Positions 22,970 through 37,487 of a stretch of 64,000 bases of DNA are shown piece after piece. Each line of letters begins with the position of its first letter. Position 1 is the first letter of the stretch. The position numbers and the translations under genes are program-made. The notes under the pieces are model-generated. The model saw only the letters and a list, made by a program, of their open reading frames with translations, had not been told where the DNA came from and made no database searches. This stretch comes from Allodiplogaster sudhausi (lineage: Eukaryota; Nematoda; Chromadorea; Rhabditida; Diplogasteridae), in contig CALZFC010000045.1 in the NCBI GenBank assembly GCA_945643635.1, positions 1,730,501-1,794,500 of the forward strand. The letters are read 5' to 3'.

Positions 22970-25212
22970 TAGCGGGGGTGTTTCGCGTTTCTTGAAACGC
23001 ATTCCGACTCTCTTTCTGTTTCTCATTCAACTAACCGAGCGACGAAAGAGGCGAGCTTGTAGACACTGCCACAGTTGGCAGAGACGCAGAGGGAGACGGC
23101 GGCGAAGAGAAACACCACAACCTCGCGCTGCACTGCGAAGGCGATCAGGAAGCACGCCATGCCTGCGCACTCTCCATCTCTGCTGCTCTCGTCTGTCTCT
23201 CTCTCTATCTTACTCATTTTTGTTCGGTGTTCTCATCTTCGAACATGTGTGTCTCTCTCTAGCATTTCCTCGCATGAATACATACAACAAAAAATATGAA
23301 CCTGCGCAAAGAAAAGCGATTCCATTATAGAGGATCATCTTGTGCACTTCAGACATGCATCTCAAAAAATATCGCGCTAAAATTATAACATTATATTCCC
23401 GATATTACTCACAATCGCTCTGTCACTCTATTTTCTCTCTCTTTTCAGCCTTCTGATCACTCCACTCTCTCTCTCTCATTCTCATGCTCTTCCCAAACCT
23501 GCAGCGGTCGCTGGTCAGCGAGAAGAAGAAACGTGAGAAGATGTGCGCGATGGAGATAAAGGAAGTAATGAAGCCGGTCTGCTCGACCGTGAATCCGAGA
23601 ACCTGGCACGGATAACACAGTGCATCATGAGAAAATAGTCACTCGCTTAATTAATAAATTATTAGAAAAAATAAAATAATAACATAAACACACAATATGC
23701 TTAAGGCACCTTCTTCAGATATGTCGGCGCGTAGGTGGCGATTAGAATGGAGCTGGTCAGATCGATGAAGATTGCCACCCAGATGACGATGATTGTTGGG
23801 TGACGGGCGATTTGCTGAGAGATAGAGGAAAGTAATGTTTCGATGTAGGTTATTATCTGCACTTTATATTCGGGTATATTTATGTGTGTACTTATTAAAG
23901 AATAATGGTACAGAAGCATAGGGCGAAGCAGGAAAAGAAAAGAAAAGAAAATTGCATAAAAAGAAAAATAAATGCCTACCAGATAAGGAGTGGAATGGCC
24001 GGATCCCTCAGTGTGCTGCGCCTCCTTCTTCTTGTGAATGATGCGCAGTTCGTGCGGAGACACGAGATTGTGCTTCTTTGGGGTGTCCGAGTAGAGAAGA
24101 CACCTCATATGGAAGAGAGATTCAGAGAGAGAGAGAGAGAGAAACAGAGAGTGAGACAAATATTATTCAAGATGACAGGAATAGTCGGCATTGGCCTCGC
24201 GGAAGATTATACCAAATGACGAAGAAGAAGAGGCCAATCGCGGCATGGATGTAGAAGGACCACTGCCAACCGAGCGAAGACTCGCACAACTGAAGCATAC
24301 GTATTCCATGTTTGTTTAGAAGAAAGATCAGACGAATTCCTTGAAAGAGAGAGAGAGAGAGAGGAAGCCACCAACCGCAGCCGTGGCCGGATTCGAGATG
24401 CCGGGCGCGACGACGTTGTAGATGGTGAGGAAGCCGACGAAGGTCGCCAGTTCGCGGAACGGCGACCAGTCCACGATCACAGCCCCGATCGTCACGTAGT
24501 TCGCCGAGAAGACCAAACCCTTCAAAATAAACTGCTTTTGAACTCCCGCCGAATCCTTATATGATGATTGCTAAATCGAGGGCAGCTTTTTCTACTTTCC
24601 GTCATTGCAGGAATTCAAGTTGTTTTAACCTGAATAAAGCGAAGAGCGATGAGCAAGTAGAAGTTGCTGGCTGCTGCCCACGGCGTCGCCGCCGTCACGA
24701 AGGCAGAGACAGCGCCGCAGATCGTGAACATTATTCTAGAAAATTATTTAGATCATTTCGAATTAAGCAATATTAAGCGATAAATGGTTTCAGGAAGAAC
24801 TAGATTAATGTCAACGTATGCACACCGGCGTACCTCGCTCCGACTCTCGTGTAGATGACATTGAGCGGGAACGTGCCAATCATTGTGCCGGCGGCGAGGG
24901 ACATGAGGATGGCGCCCTTCTCCGAGGGAGAGTAGTCAAAGCGTTGCCGCTGCGTCTAGAGTGGAAAGAATTGGCAGTTGCTAGATAGTAGACCTATCCA
25001 CAGTCAAGGAAGTAAGAATGAAGTACAATGAGAATTGGAAGAGAGCCAAAAAGCCTAACGCCATCTGCGAGGATAATCGTGTCGTTGGCGTCCTTCGTCA
25101 TGCAGATGAATGCAAAGTTGATGATGATCTGATTGGCGTAGATCGAAGAGAGGCAGAGGAAGGTCAGCAGCAGAATTATGAAGCGGAAACGATTCCGCAA
25201 ACACGGAAGCAT
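22380..25212 (-). CDS. MFS transporter, SLC17-like (paralogue C)
   Basis: Starts at the ATG at 25212; an in-frame upstream Met at 25341 lacks family support. Exon 1 (25212-25060) encodes the conserved first helix (SSIYANQIIINFAFICMTKD), and exon 2 encodes QRFDYSPSEKGAILMSLAAG. Later exons include NYVTIGAVIVDWSPFRELAT, LCESSLGWQWSFY, FVISMMQFSKSIALFAGPAM and the last exon MHFPFWFVCTDQPAAF, with a longer hydrophilic tail than A or B and the stop at 22380. Intron positions match A and B. It is the most diverged of the three in its cytoplasmic loop (SPHELRIIHKKKEAQHTEGS). Its 5' exons and upstream region were copied to 8850-9612. Confidence 0.85.
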
Positions 25213-25785
25213 CTTCTCCTCTGAATGGAAGCGGCGACAGAAGCGTGGACGGCTTGAAAAATGGAGGTAATAAAGGTGTCTCTGGCGAAGAGAACATGTA
25301 GTCTTTTCGAAAAGTACTTCATTTTTATTTCCAAAATTCATCGGCGCTTCAGAGCAATAAAAGCTGGAAATGTCTATTCAGAGAGAATTTCGTCTCTTGG
25401 TACAATTCAGATTTTGAAGCTGTTCCCCCTTTCGCTGCGCTACTGACGGAAATCGAAGGGCGCAAACAGGAAAGACTTTTCTACATAAATTCTGCTTTAC
25501 TTTGGTTAATCGAGAGAATTACTAGAGAATAAAGATAGCGAAGTGAGCGAGTGAAAAACAACGAAAATGTGTCATGGTACCAGCCGAGCATAACATCATC
25601 GCAGATTATACTCTCATATCAATATGAGTGTGGATATGAATACAAGGTTAAGATACATCGTTAAATTTTTTTAAGAATATGAAAATAATTTACTTGTAAA
25701 TATGCTGCGTTAATATTCGCACAATTTCAGCATCGTGAGAGCGAACTTATCGACATATTTCTTACAGAGAACGGACTACAGGATC
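25213..25785. repeat. Upstream region of MFS paralogue C, duplicated at 9205-9612
   Basis: Source or sister copy of the duplicated promoter segment; shared blocks are listed under 9205-9612. Homology continues in the same order further right (26515-26860 with 10325-10590). Confidence 0.65.
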
Positions 25786-26367
25786 TTTTCACATACATAT
25801 GTATGCTCTCATCTCATTCTTTATCTCTCTCTCTCTCTCTCATTTTCTCTCTCTCGCTCTCTCTCTCTTCTCCTTTCTCTCTCTACACTCAAACTCCCTC
25901 TCCTCTCCCTTTTTTCTCTTCTTCACTGCTCACTGCCATGAGCTTCCCTCTTTTGACAGTTTACGGGGTCGTTCAGTCGAGCATCCAGAAATTTTTTTTA
26001 TTTTTCGCCTTCGGGGTCTCGAAATTGGATCAAGAAACAAACAGTATTTTATTTTAATAGCATGTAATTTAGACTTCCCTTCGTTTCTTTCCTTTCTCTC
26101 TCTCTCTCTCTCTCCCTCTTTATCTCTCTCTTCTTTCTCTTTCACTAGCTTCCAATAATCTCCTAGCTTTGCGGGGTCATAACGAAGCTCAGACAGAAAA
26201 GAATTATTTGTTTGCTCACCTTTTGTGTGAGAACATTCGAAGCAGGGAAATCTGCCACGAGTGAAATTGATACAAGAAATGAAAGGGAAAATAAGAGTGA
26301 AGGACAACGAGCGAGCGTTTATGGTGGAACTTATAAATGTACATTCGGCGAGTGACGAGTGTTTTGG

Positions 26368-26399
<32 letters not shown>

Positions 26400-27108
26400 G
26401 ATAAAGAAAGAGAGAGAGATAAAGAAAGAGAGAGAAAGAGAGAAGGACGGAGAGGGAAGGGAACAAGAGAAGGACACCGAGAGAAGGAGTGAGAGTGTGT
26501 TAAAGTGGAGAGCATGGATTGCACAGAAAAAAGTTGATTGATCAATTACATAATGAGATGAAAACATGGAAAGAAAAATAGTTCGAATGATAGAAAGGGA
26601 GAAAATGCAAGAAGAGCTTGCGAAATATTCTCATCAACTGGGTGTAATGCAGCAATAATACAGCAATTTATGCAAATAGAATATGTACTTGTTAGGATGT
26701 ATATGATAACAAACTTTATATTTTTCAGTGATTGCTACGGGGAATGAGATTCGTGTGAAATGTTCATAAAACTTTAAAAGACTTTTTAAAACGAATTATT
26801 TCAAAAGTATTGCTTGCTATTTGGACAGCGAGGTAGACCAAATCGAAAAAAATCAAAAGATTAAATTTAAAATTTTCAAATTCTGTTTTGACTAATTATA
26901 TAAGCAATATCTTTTCTATCTACCTTGAAATTTTCACGTATACTGCTTTACTGTGCGCGGAGAGATGTTCATAAACATGCGCCCTACTCGACCACCTCAA
27001 AAAGATGCGCAGTTATTCAATTCTTCATAACTTTTTTAAATGAATTTTTTAGGCTTGAAGACCAGTCCCATTCGATTCTGCGGGTCTAACTTTACCTAGA
27101 AACAACTT
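25786..27108. other. Non-coding, microsatellite-rich
   Basis: CT tracts at 25827-25880 and 26095-26140, and a GA tract at 26375-26445. The part 26515-26860 resembles 10325-10590 (GATTGCACAGAAAA, GCTTGCGAAAT, GTGTGAAATGTTCA, GTAGACCAAATCG). No gene seen. Confidence 0.55.
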
Positions 27109-27564
27109 TTAAAGGAAGTATCCAACGAAAGAATACCGTATCTAATAAAATTACGTTTCAAACTGTGCTAAACTCCCAACTGGATGAGCCTTTTTTGAGC
27201 GCCCGCTACAAAATTTCAAATTTGAAACGTATGTGTCTCTAACCTCTCTCGACTTCTTTCATTGTCTAGCTTTTCTCTAATGTCTGTATCTCTCATCTCT
27301 TGGTGAAAATGGGGTGCTAAGTGGGCAAGACGGTCAGAGACTGCCTCTTCTTCCCACCCATTGGCACTCCTTGCTTGGATCTGAGCATACACCGCGTGCA
27401 TCGACAGAGACGTTTTCTACCGTATTCCATAAAACAAATGCAAATTTCTCGCTAAATACTGACTTTCGTAAAGCGGGACCACCTCTAATCGATCTTTTAG
27501 GCAAGACTTGATCATATGGGAACATAAAAGAAGAAGTTATTTTTTCCTCGGATACTTCCTTTAA
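27109..27564. mobile_element. MITE, related to 10682-10965
   Basis: Left end TTAAAGGAAGTATCC and right end GGATACTTCCTTTAA are inverted copies of the same family end as at 10682. The interior is non-coding. It may be the same ancestral insertion, copied with the segmental duplication. Confidence 0.55.
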
Positions 27565-27918
27565 GCAAAATCGGAGGTGATGAATTTTCTAGGGCCCAAT
27601 CCCTTCTCATAATGACCATAATAAAAATTAACCATTGCCAAAATTCGCTTGCTTATACATTTTAAACCAATATCGTTCAAACTTCCGAGGTTGTTTTAGG
27701 ATACAGCCAATTCTCAAATTGAAGAAAAAACCATGTGTAACTTTTTCCCCAGATAGCTCAATTAATACAATTTTTCCAGTAGTGTAAAAGGAGCAAAATT
27801 TTTCTGCTTCACTATTTTATTTGGCGAGTTGGATGAAATTGTTGGGAAGGAAGCAAGCAGTGGGGACGGGGAGAGAGAAGAGACGAGTGAGGGAGACAGA
27901 GAGAGGGAAAGAAGCCAC

Positions 27919-29507
27919 TCAGAAGAGGCGCACTCCTCCACGGGGAGCCGTGGTGTCCGCGCCGTCTACGAAGAAGACAAAATCCTCAAGGAAAGAACCT
28001 CTTATGCTACTCACAACGTTTCCTTTGTTTTAAACACATTTCCAATACGGCATTAAAAGATTTAGAGATGAGGAAAGTGGCCCCGAGAAGAGTCGATTTC
28101 TGCTCCACCGGCAGAGACATCGGGACTGCAAAGAAATGACGACGTAATCATTTCCCCCACAGAAATTGCTTCTCTATTGACACGAACATCGCACGCCGAA
28201 GTTGTCGGCGTCGGTGTGGAACTCCTTCATGACTCCTCCCCACATCTTGCGGATCTCGCCGATGCTCCCGCCGAAGGTCGACGTCACCTGCAAATGAATT
28301 ATCATTCATTGAATTCATTTAAAGTCGAGCTGGTTAAATGAGTGATGACTGATTACGAACGTAGAAGTGGTGGTTGCTCTGATCGGCAGCGGTGAGCTCG
28401 AGGACAACCTGGCCGGAGGGGTCCTGGATACAGAAGCCGTGGGTGAAGCCGGGACGCTGGCGACCTGAAGCAGTGTTCTCAGGGCTTACAAAAACCTTCT
28501 TCTTCTTCTTCTGCCACTGACGACATTGCCGGGGGGACACTCGACCATGCACTGGTGAGTGCCCGTGTAGTCCGCGCCCGGGTTGTGGGGGCGCGAGATG
28601 CGCATCACCTCCTAATATTAATAGTTGATTCGATTTCCATTCGTCAAATCATTCCTTCCCGTTCATTCTAGTAGTTGTCCACGACGTGCAGAGTCCACGG
28701 GCGATTCGCACCGACGACCTGGCGGCCGAATTCGTCCGACCGCTCATAGCAGAAGTAGATCTGAAGATGAATGTCATCATCTCATTCACCCTGGTATTCT
28801 CAGTGGAAATCGGTTGTCTTTCCTGACCAGCTGCCCCATTGCATTGTGAAGGGCGTAGCTGTTCGGCGTCTCGATGCCCGTGGCAATCTCGAAGGGCTCC
28901 TCTTGCTGCAAGCGAACGGAAAGGATATGGGAAATTAACATAAATTATAATTTATTATTTCTATTTACTACATTCATCTATTGCATATTTCATTTAATTC
29001 ATGTCTTTATCTAAATTATTCTCTTCCGCATAATGATTACGTGTTAATCCCTTGTATCATTATCATCAACTCTGCAGTTTCAAGTTCAACGAGGTCCATG
29101 ATACCTGGATGATCATGACCTGGTCGACCATGGCCAGGTACTCGAGGCCGCGGGCGCACATTCAGGGCAGGCCGGCGGTGGGCTGCGGCATCCAGTTACG
29201 GTTGCGGTTCCGGCCGCCTGCCCCGGGGATACTTTAGACCATCATTCAAGTATTACTGGGTTTTCCCCGCAATATCAGCGGTGTTGATAGCTAAACCCAA
29301 AGAACTGTCGAATTAACCGGAACGGCTCCTCTGGCGCGGAGTCATCGAACGGGCGGTCGGAGGGAGCGGAGACCCTGAAACCAGTCAAAGGTCAACCTTT
29401 TCCATCATCATTTATCAAAAATGATGGAAGAAAACCAAGTATTCTTGAAATACTTAGGTTAATGAAACAGAAGAGAACGAACTCGACTGGCGGCGGTTGT
29501 ACTGCAT
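27919..29507 (-). CDS. Phospholipid scramblase, possibly damaged
   Basis: Scramblase-family protein (calcium-linked lipid scrambling at membranes). The proposed start is ATG 29507 (MQYNRRQSSS). Then come an acidic segment, WMPQP, GLEYLAMVDQVMIIQ, EIATGIETPNSYALHNAMGQ, IYFCYERSDEFGRQVVGANR, PWTLHVVDNY, EVMRISRPHN, CMVECPPGNVV, FCIQDPSGQVVLEL, GEIRKMWGGVMKEFHTDADN, FPMSLPVEQKSTLLGATFLI and the final membrane segment DFVFFVDGADTT, with the stop at 27921-27919. Problems: an in-frame TGA sits between GLP and MCARGLEYL (about 29175). Two introns lack GT or GC where conservation places the donor: after DNY (TAGAAT) and after FLI (TCTAAA). Using nearby GT sites would remove VVDNY or insert six residues in the membrane helix. 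It is either a decaying gene, a gene with unusual splicing, or one with assembly errors. Confidence 0.75.
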
Positions 29508-30489
29508 GTTCGGGCGAAGAGAGGGACAGAGAGAAGACCGGAGGGGGAGAAGACGAGAAGCGGAAGTGTGGTTTTTCTATTCCATCATCCCTTTTATATC
29601 TTTTTGAAAGTGCATTTATCATTCAGTGCAATCACATGGGTATGCCGCTTGAAAGCATATTTAAATTCTCCAATTCAAACTATATTCTGCCTAGTTGAAT
29701 TAGTCATTAGTCATCGTTAGACAGAGCTATAAAATAGAAAATTATTCTCAGGTTTGCTCTCTGAAATTAGTGCACTCTCTAAAACTGTGTGCACTCTTTC
29801 AATTATGCAGCTCTAACGATGCATCTCACTCTTCCTCCCACGTCTTCCGTTTTGCCGTGTATGTAGTCGAGTGTCGGGACTACATGTTAATTATGTTCCA
29901 AATAAGCATTGTGTTTAATGATTACGTGTATTTATCTTGCATCATTATCATCAATTCTGGAGTCTCAAATACAACATCATAAGCATCATGAGCACTTTTC
30001 CGTATTTCATAAGTCAGTCTGCCCATTTGCGCTCGTTGCGAGCGGTTTCCTCTTCTCCTTCCTCGCCCCTTCACTACCTTCTATTTTAATTTCCCCGCTC
30101 TGTTCGCCTTTATTCGTTCTTGTGCCACCTCTCCAGGCTTTTAAACTTTTTCTATCTTTTGTTGTTAAATGTTATAATAAAATTGTCACTCACCCATTGT
30201 CAGAATCACTTTTGAACAGCTTATCCGAGAACAGCAACCCGTTAAGATTCATAACATTTTCTATCCACTGCTGTATTTTTCGTTTTCTCTACCAAAGAAC
30301 GTGAAGTGAAGAACAAGCATGTGATTAGCGAGCCTGAAGATTGTTGGACTTTTAGCCGTGAGAAAGTTGGAACAAATCTCTTTTGGGAACTTGATAACAG
30401 AAGTTGAGAAGGAACCTGAAAAGAACGCCAGAAGAAAGTCACATTTTCTTTTTCCTACCAGAATTCAGTACCTAATTTTAGTCAGTAGT
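29508..30489. other. Intergenic, no gene seen
   Basis: Contains a diverged copy (about 29920-29980: GATTACGTGT, CATCATTATCATCAA) of a scramblase intron segment at about 29035-29095. Otherwise there is AT-rich and CT-rich DNA without supported frames. Confidence 0.45.
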
Positions 30490-30645
30490 AGCCCCCCCCC
30501 CAGCAGGCATGCCTTCTTCAGCCGCAATGTCCACGTTGAAAGACAATTGTGGTCGGCCTATAGCGTGTTTTCTAGCCTACTCTGCTCTTATCAGACAAGC
30601 AGATTCGCGCAATGGCCAGTGTGGCGGCTGTGTTATCAATCGAAA
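30490..30645 (+). repeat. Dispersed repeat, copy 2
   Basis: Matches the reverse complement of 11226-11380. An apparent 69-codon frame starting at 30509 is explained by this repeat plus the adjoining GA microsatellite (30660-30710), so it is not annotated as a gene. Confidence 0.6.
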
Positions 30646-31170
30646 GAAAGCGAGTGATAGTAGAGAGAGAGAGAGAGAAAGACGAGAGAGAGAATGTGGA
30701 GAGAGTGTGAGAAAATGAGAACGAGAAGCAAAAGTGATAAAGAGAGTGATAATATGCATAACTAACAAACAAGGAAGACTCTAATATAAGAACTCCGGAT
30801 CATTGCCCTTGCTGCTTCATTTTGCATTGCTTCAATTAATTGTAAGGTAATGCAAGATAATTTAAATTTATAACACAAGACTTGAATATAGACTTGGCGA
30901 TATAGTTTGTGAGTGTCTGCATTTTTTTAAAGTTTTTGTTCCTCTATCGTTCAGTTATATTAGTATTCCCTTTCTTTTCTTTTTTTAAATACTTGTGTTC
31001 CTCCATCTTTCCATCGCTTTATTACCTTCTTCAATCGACATCACTTCTCCCTTTCTCTTTTATTATTTTTCTCTGTGTCTCTCTTCACGTATCTGCATTC
31101 TCCTCTCTCTCTCACTTAATTTTCTCTGCTTCCCTCTTCTCTAGCGTAATCTTCGCATCTGTGTCCCTGC
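30646..31170. other. GA tract and CT/T-rich leader, no gene
   Basis: GA microsatellite at 30660-30710, then T-rich DNA leading into the short gene at 31171. The long plus-strand frame here is low-complexity (Phe/Ser/Leu). Confidence 0.5.
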
Positions 31171-31606
31171 ATGACAACAAACTACAAGAACGTGAGTACC
31201 CTCACCCTTCCCCCTTCAGCTGCCCAGTGATGATATTATCTTTTCTTCCATTCACTCGCTCAGTCAACTGCGGTGCGCAGCAGGTCCCCACAAGGAAAAA
31301 CAATCAGGATCATTGCGAAATCTTCAAAATGGACTCAGCGACATTTCGACACTCCTCGCCAACTCTCCAGCTCTGACAATAAAGAGGCGCAGTAATGATT
31401 TGATCTTTCTTTCATTTGTCACCTTTCTCTCTGCTCTCTCCTCGAAAGAGTGCTCTCTCGCCGCCGAGGCGTGCGTGAGGAAAATCGCCTTAGCTTTGCG
31501 TAATGTCAGCGTTTTCGAGATGGTCTCGACGTGGAATCCTTCCAAGCAATGGAAGTATATAAGGTGCTTGCTGCTCTCTTCTCCAAAATGCCCTTGTACG
31601 AACTGA
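31171..31606 (+). CDS. Small hypothetical two-exon protein
   Basis: Exon 1 is 31171-31191 (MTTNYKN) with a good GTGAGT donor. Exon 2 starts at 31220 after CCCTTCAG and stays open for about 129 codons to TGA 31604-31606. It encodes a mostly helical protein (SSIHSLSQLRCAAGP, SLRNLQNGLSDISTLLANSP, CVRKIALALRNVSVFEMV). About 136 residues, no signal peptide, no recognised domain. An alternative donor at 31564 (AAG|GTGCTT) could lead to further exons in the CT-rich DNA downstream. The function is unknown. It l ies 0.9 kb upstream of catalase on the same strand. Confidence 0.45.
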
Positions 31607-32474
31607 GTACTCTCGCTAGCGTCGACCGGTTTAGTGTGTCAACAATGCTTTTCCCGTTTCTCTCCTCCCTCCTCCCTCTCATACCTCTCTCTCTCTCTCT
31701 CTCTCTCGCTCTCTTTCCCATGTCCTTCATTCTCTTCCTTCTCTGCCCCTCCCGACCAGTGGCTATTCTGTTGTATGTACATTTCGAGCCCTTCCCGCTC
31801 TCCTTCCTCCCTTCCCTAACCCATTCGCTTCGTCCTCCCCGTGAGTGTACCTTAGCATGGTACTTCTGTTTGCGTGCCACTGTGGACCACTCCGGTCCTG
31901 CTTTTTGTAGCTACAGATTGCGGCGAGTAAAAGTAGAGGGGAGAGTGGAAGAACAGCGAGGAGGATGAGATGGGCTATTAGAGATCATGGAGGGAGAAAG
32001 GTGATGGGAGAAGACAATTGCACAGTCTACATTCTTTTCCTTTTCTTTTAAATGCTATTATTAAAAGTATGAACTAGTCGTGGCAGCAATCTGCTTGATT
32101 TGAAGTGGTGTTTCGTGACTATCTTCACACTGATTTATTGCTTTATTTTTTCTCTGATCGACCTTTTCGATGCGTTTCGCACTGTTCTTCTTCAGTGTTC
32201 TGTCGTGCTGTTCTCGTTAGTAGAAATAAAATTTTTTGAGTAAACCTCAAATGCGCATGTTTGCCTATCTGCACTATTCCCTCATCTATGTATGTATGTA
32301 GTATGTATGTACATACACGCACTTATGCTAAAGTCCTCTTCATCCGAGACCTACTATATAATCCGTCCCATCTCGCGAACTATACATTGTCTTCACCGGC
32401 AACCATCGTCTTCCACATTCCAGTGTTAGCTAAACCTAAATATTTTCCTTAAAGGAAGCCGTTCGAGATCGAAG
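31607..32474. other. Upstream region of catalase
   Basis: CT microsatellite at 31687-31712, then GC-rich and AT-rich segments. No supported frame. A (TATG)n run lies at about 32288-32310. Confidence 0.5.
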
Positions 32475-36615
<4,141 letters not shown>

Positions 36616-36879
36616 AACTCTCAATCAGAAAGTTGATATCATTCCTGACCATTCACCGCCTACATATAAAAGTAGTAACATTATAAAAAGTAGTAATGTA
36701 TGTATTCCTGACTGCTTGGCCTTCATTGGTAAATGCGACTATTGAATCATTAATAGTGAAAAATATAATTACTAGAAATTGATGGATAAACAAGTCGAAA
36801 TTGCAATCGCATACCTGATTCCATAATCCACACAATAGAAAAGAAACCTTATGTTACATTTCTCTGAACGTTAATCTCT

Positions 36880-36929
<50 letters not shown>

Positions 36930-37318
36930 CATTTCTTCTCCTTCTCTCACTACCACAGATGTGAACGATGTGGCAAAGGATAAAAATAGCGAGAGAGCTA
37001 TCAGTTGGGAGGAGCTAATTTTTGGGAGTGGCATGCTTCGTTTACCTTCTGGAACGGATTTGCTGCATTTCACAAGATGGAACTGGATCAAACATGAAGC
37101 TTGCAAAAGAATTGTTCGATGAAGACAAAGCAATAAATAACAGAGTTCGAAAATAAATCAAACATGCGGTAAAGAAGGCAAAAGTAGTTTTCTGGATGAA
37201 CACAGAAAAATAAACAACAATGAAAACAGTGAAAAGAAATGAACGGCAGAACAGCAATTCTGCAAGCATTTTATTTAGTGTCTGAGTGAGAAAACTGAAT
37301 TACTAGAATAAATTAAAT
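36616..37318. other. Downstream region of catalase, no gene
   Basis: AT-rich, with a pure (CT)n run at 36882-36924. No supported frame. Confidence 0.55.
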
Positions 37319-37487
37319 GTATATCCTGCCAAGTGTTATATCAGAATTGGTTATAACAGTATGATTGCAATCTGTTCGAGACATCAAATCACATGAATTG
37401 TGACGCAATTCATGTGATTTGATGTCTCGAACAGATTGCAATCATACTGTTATAACCAATTCTGATATAACACTTGATAGGATATAC
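37319..37487. repeat. Near-perfect inverted repeat: 82-bp arms, 5-nt loop
   Basis: Left arm 37319-37400 and right arm 37406-37487 are complementary at all but two positions, separated by TGACG. Arm sequence is ordinary complexity (e.g. CAATCTGTTCGAGACATCAA), not a microsatellite. Transcription of either strand would give an almost fully double-stranded RNA of about 80 bp. Confidence 0.95.

Noticed and set aside
30509..30718. 69-codon ORF starting MPSSAAMSTLKDN
   Set aside because: It overlaps a dispersed repeat (also at 11226-11380) and runs into a GA microsatellite.
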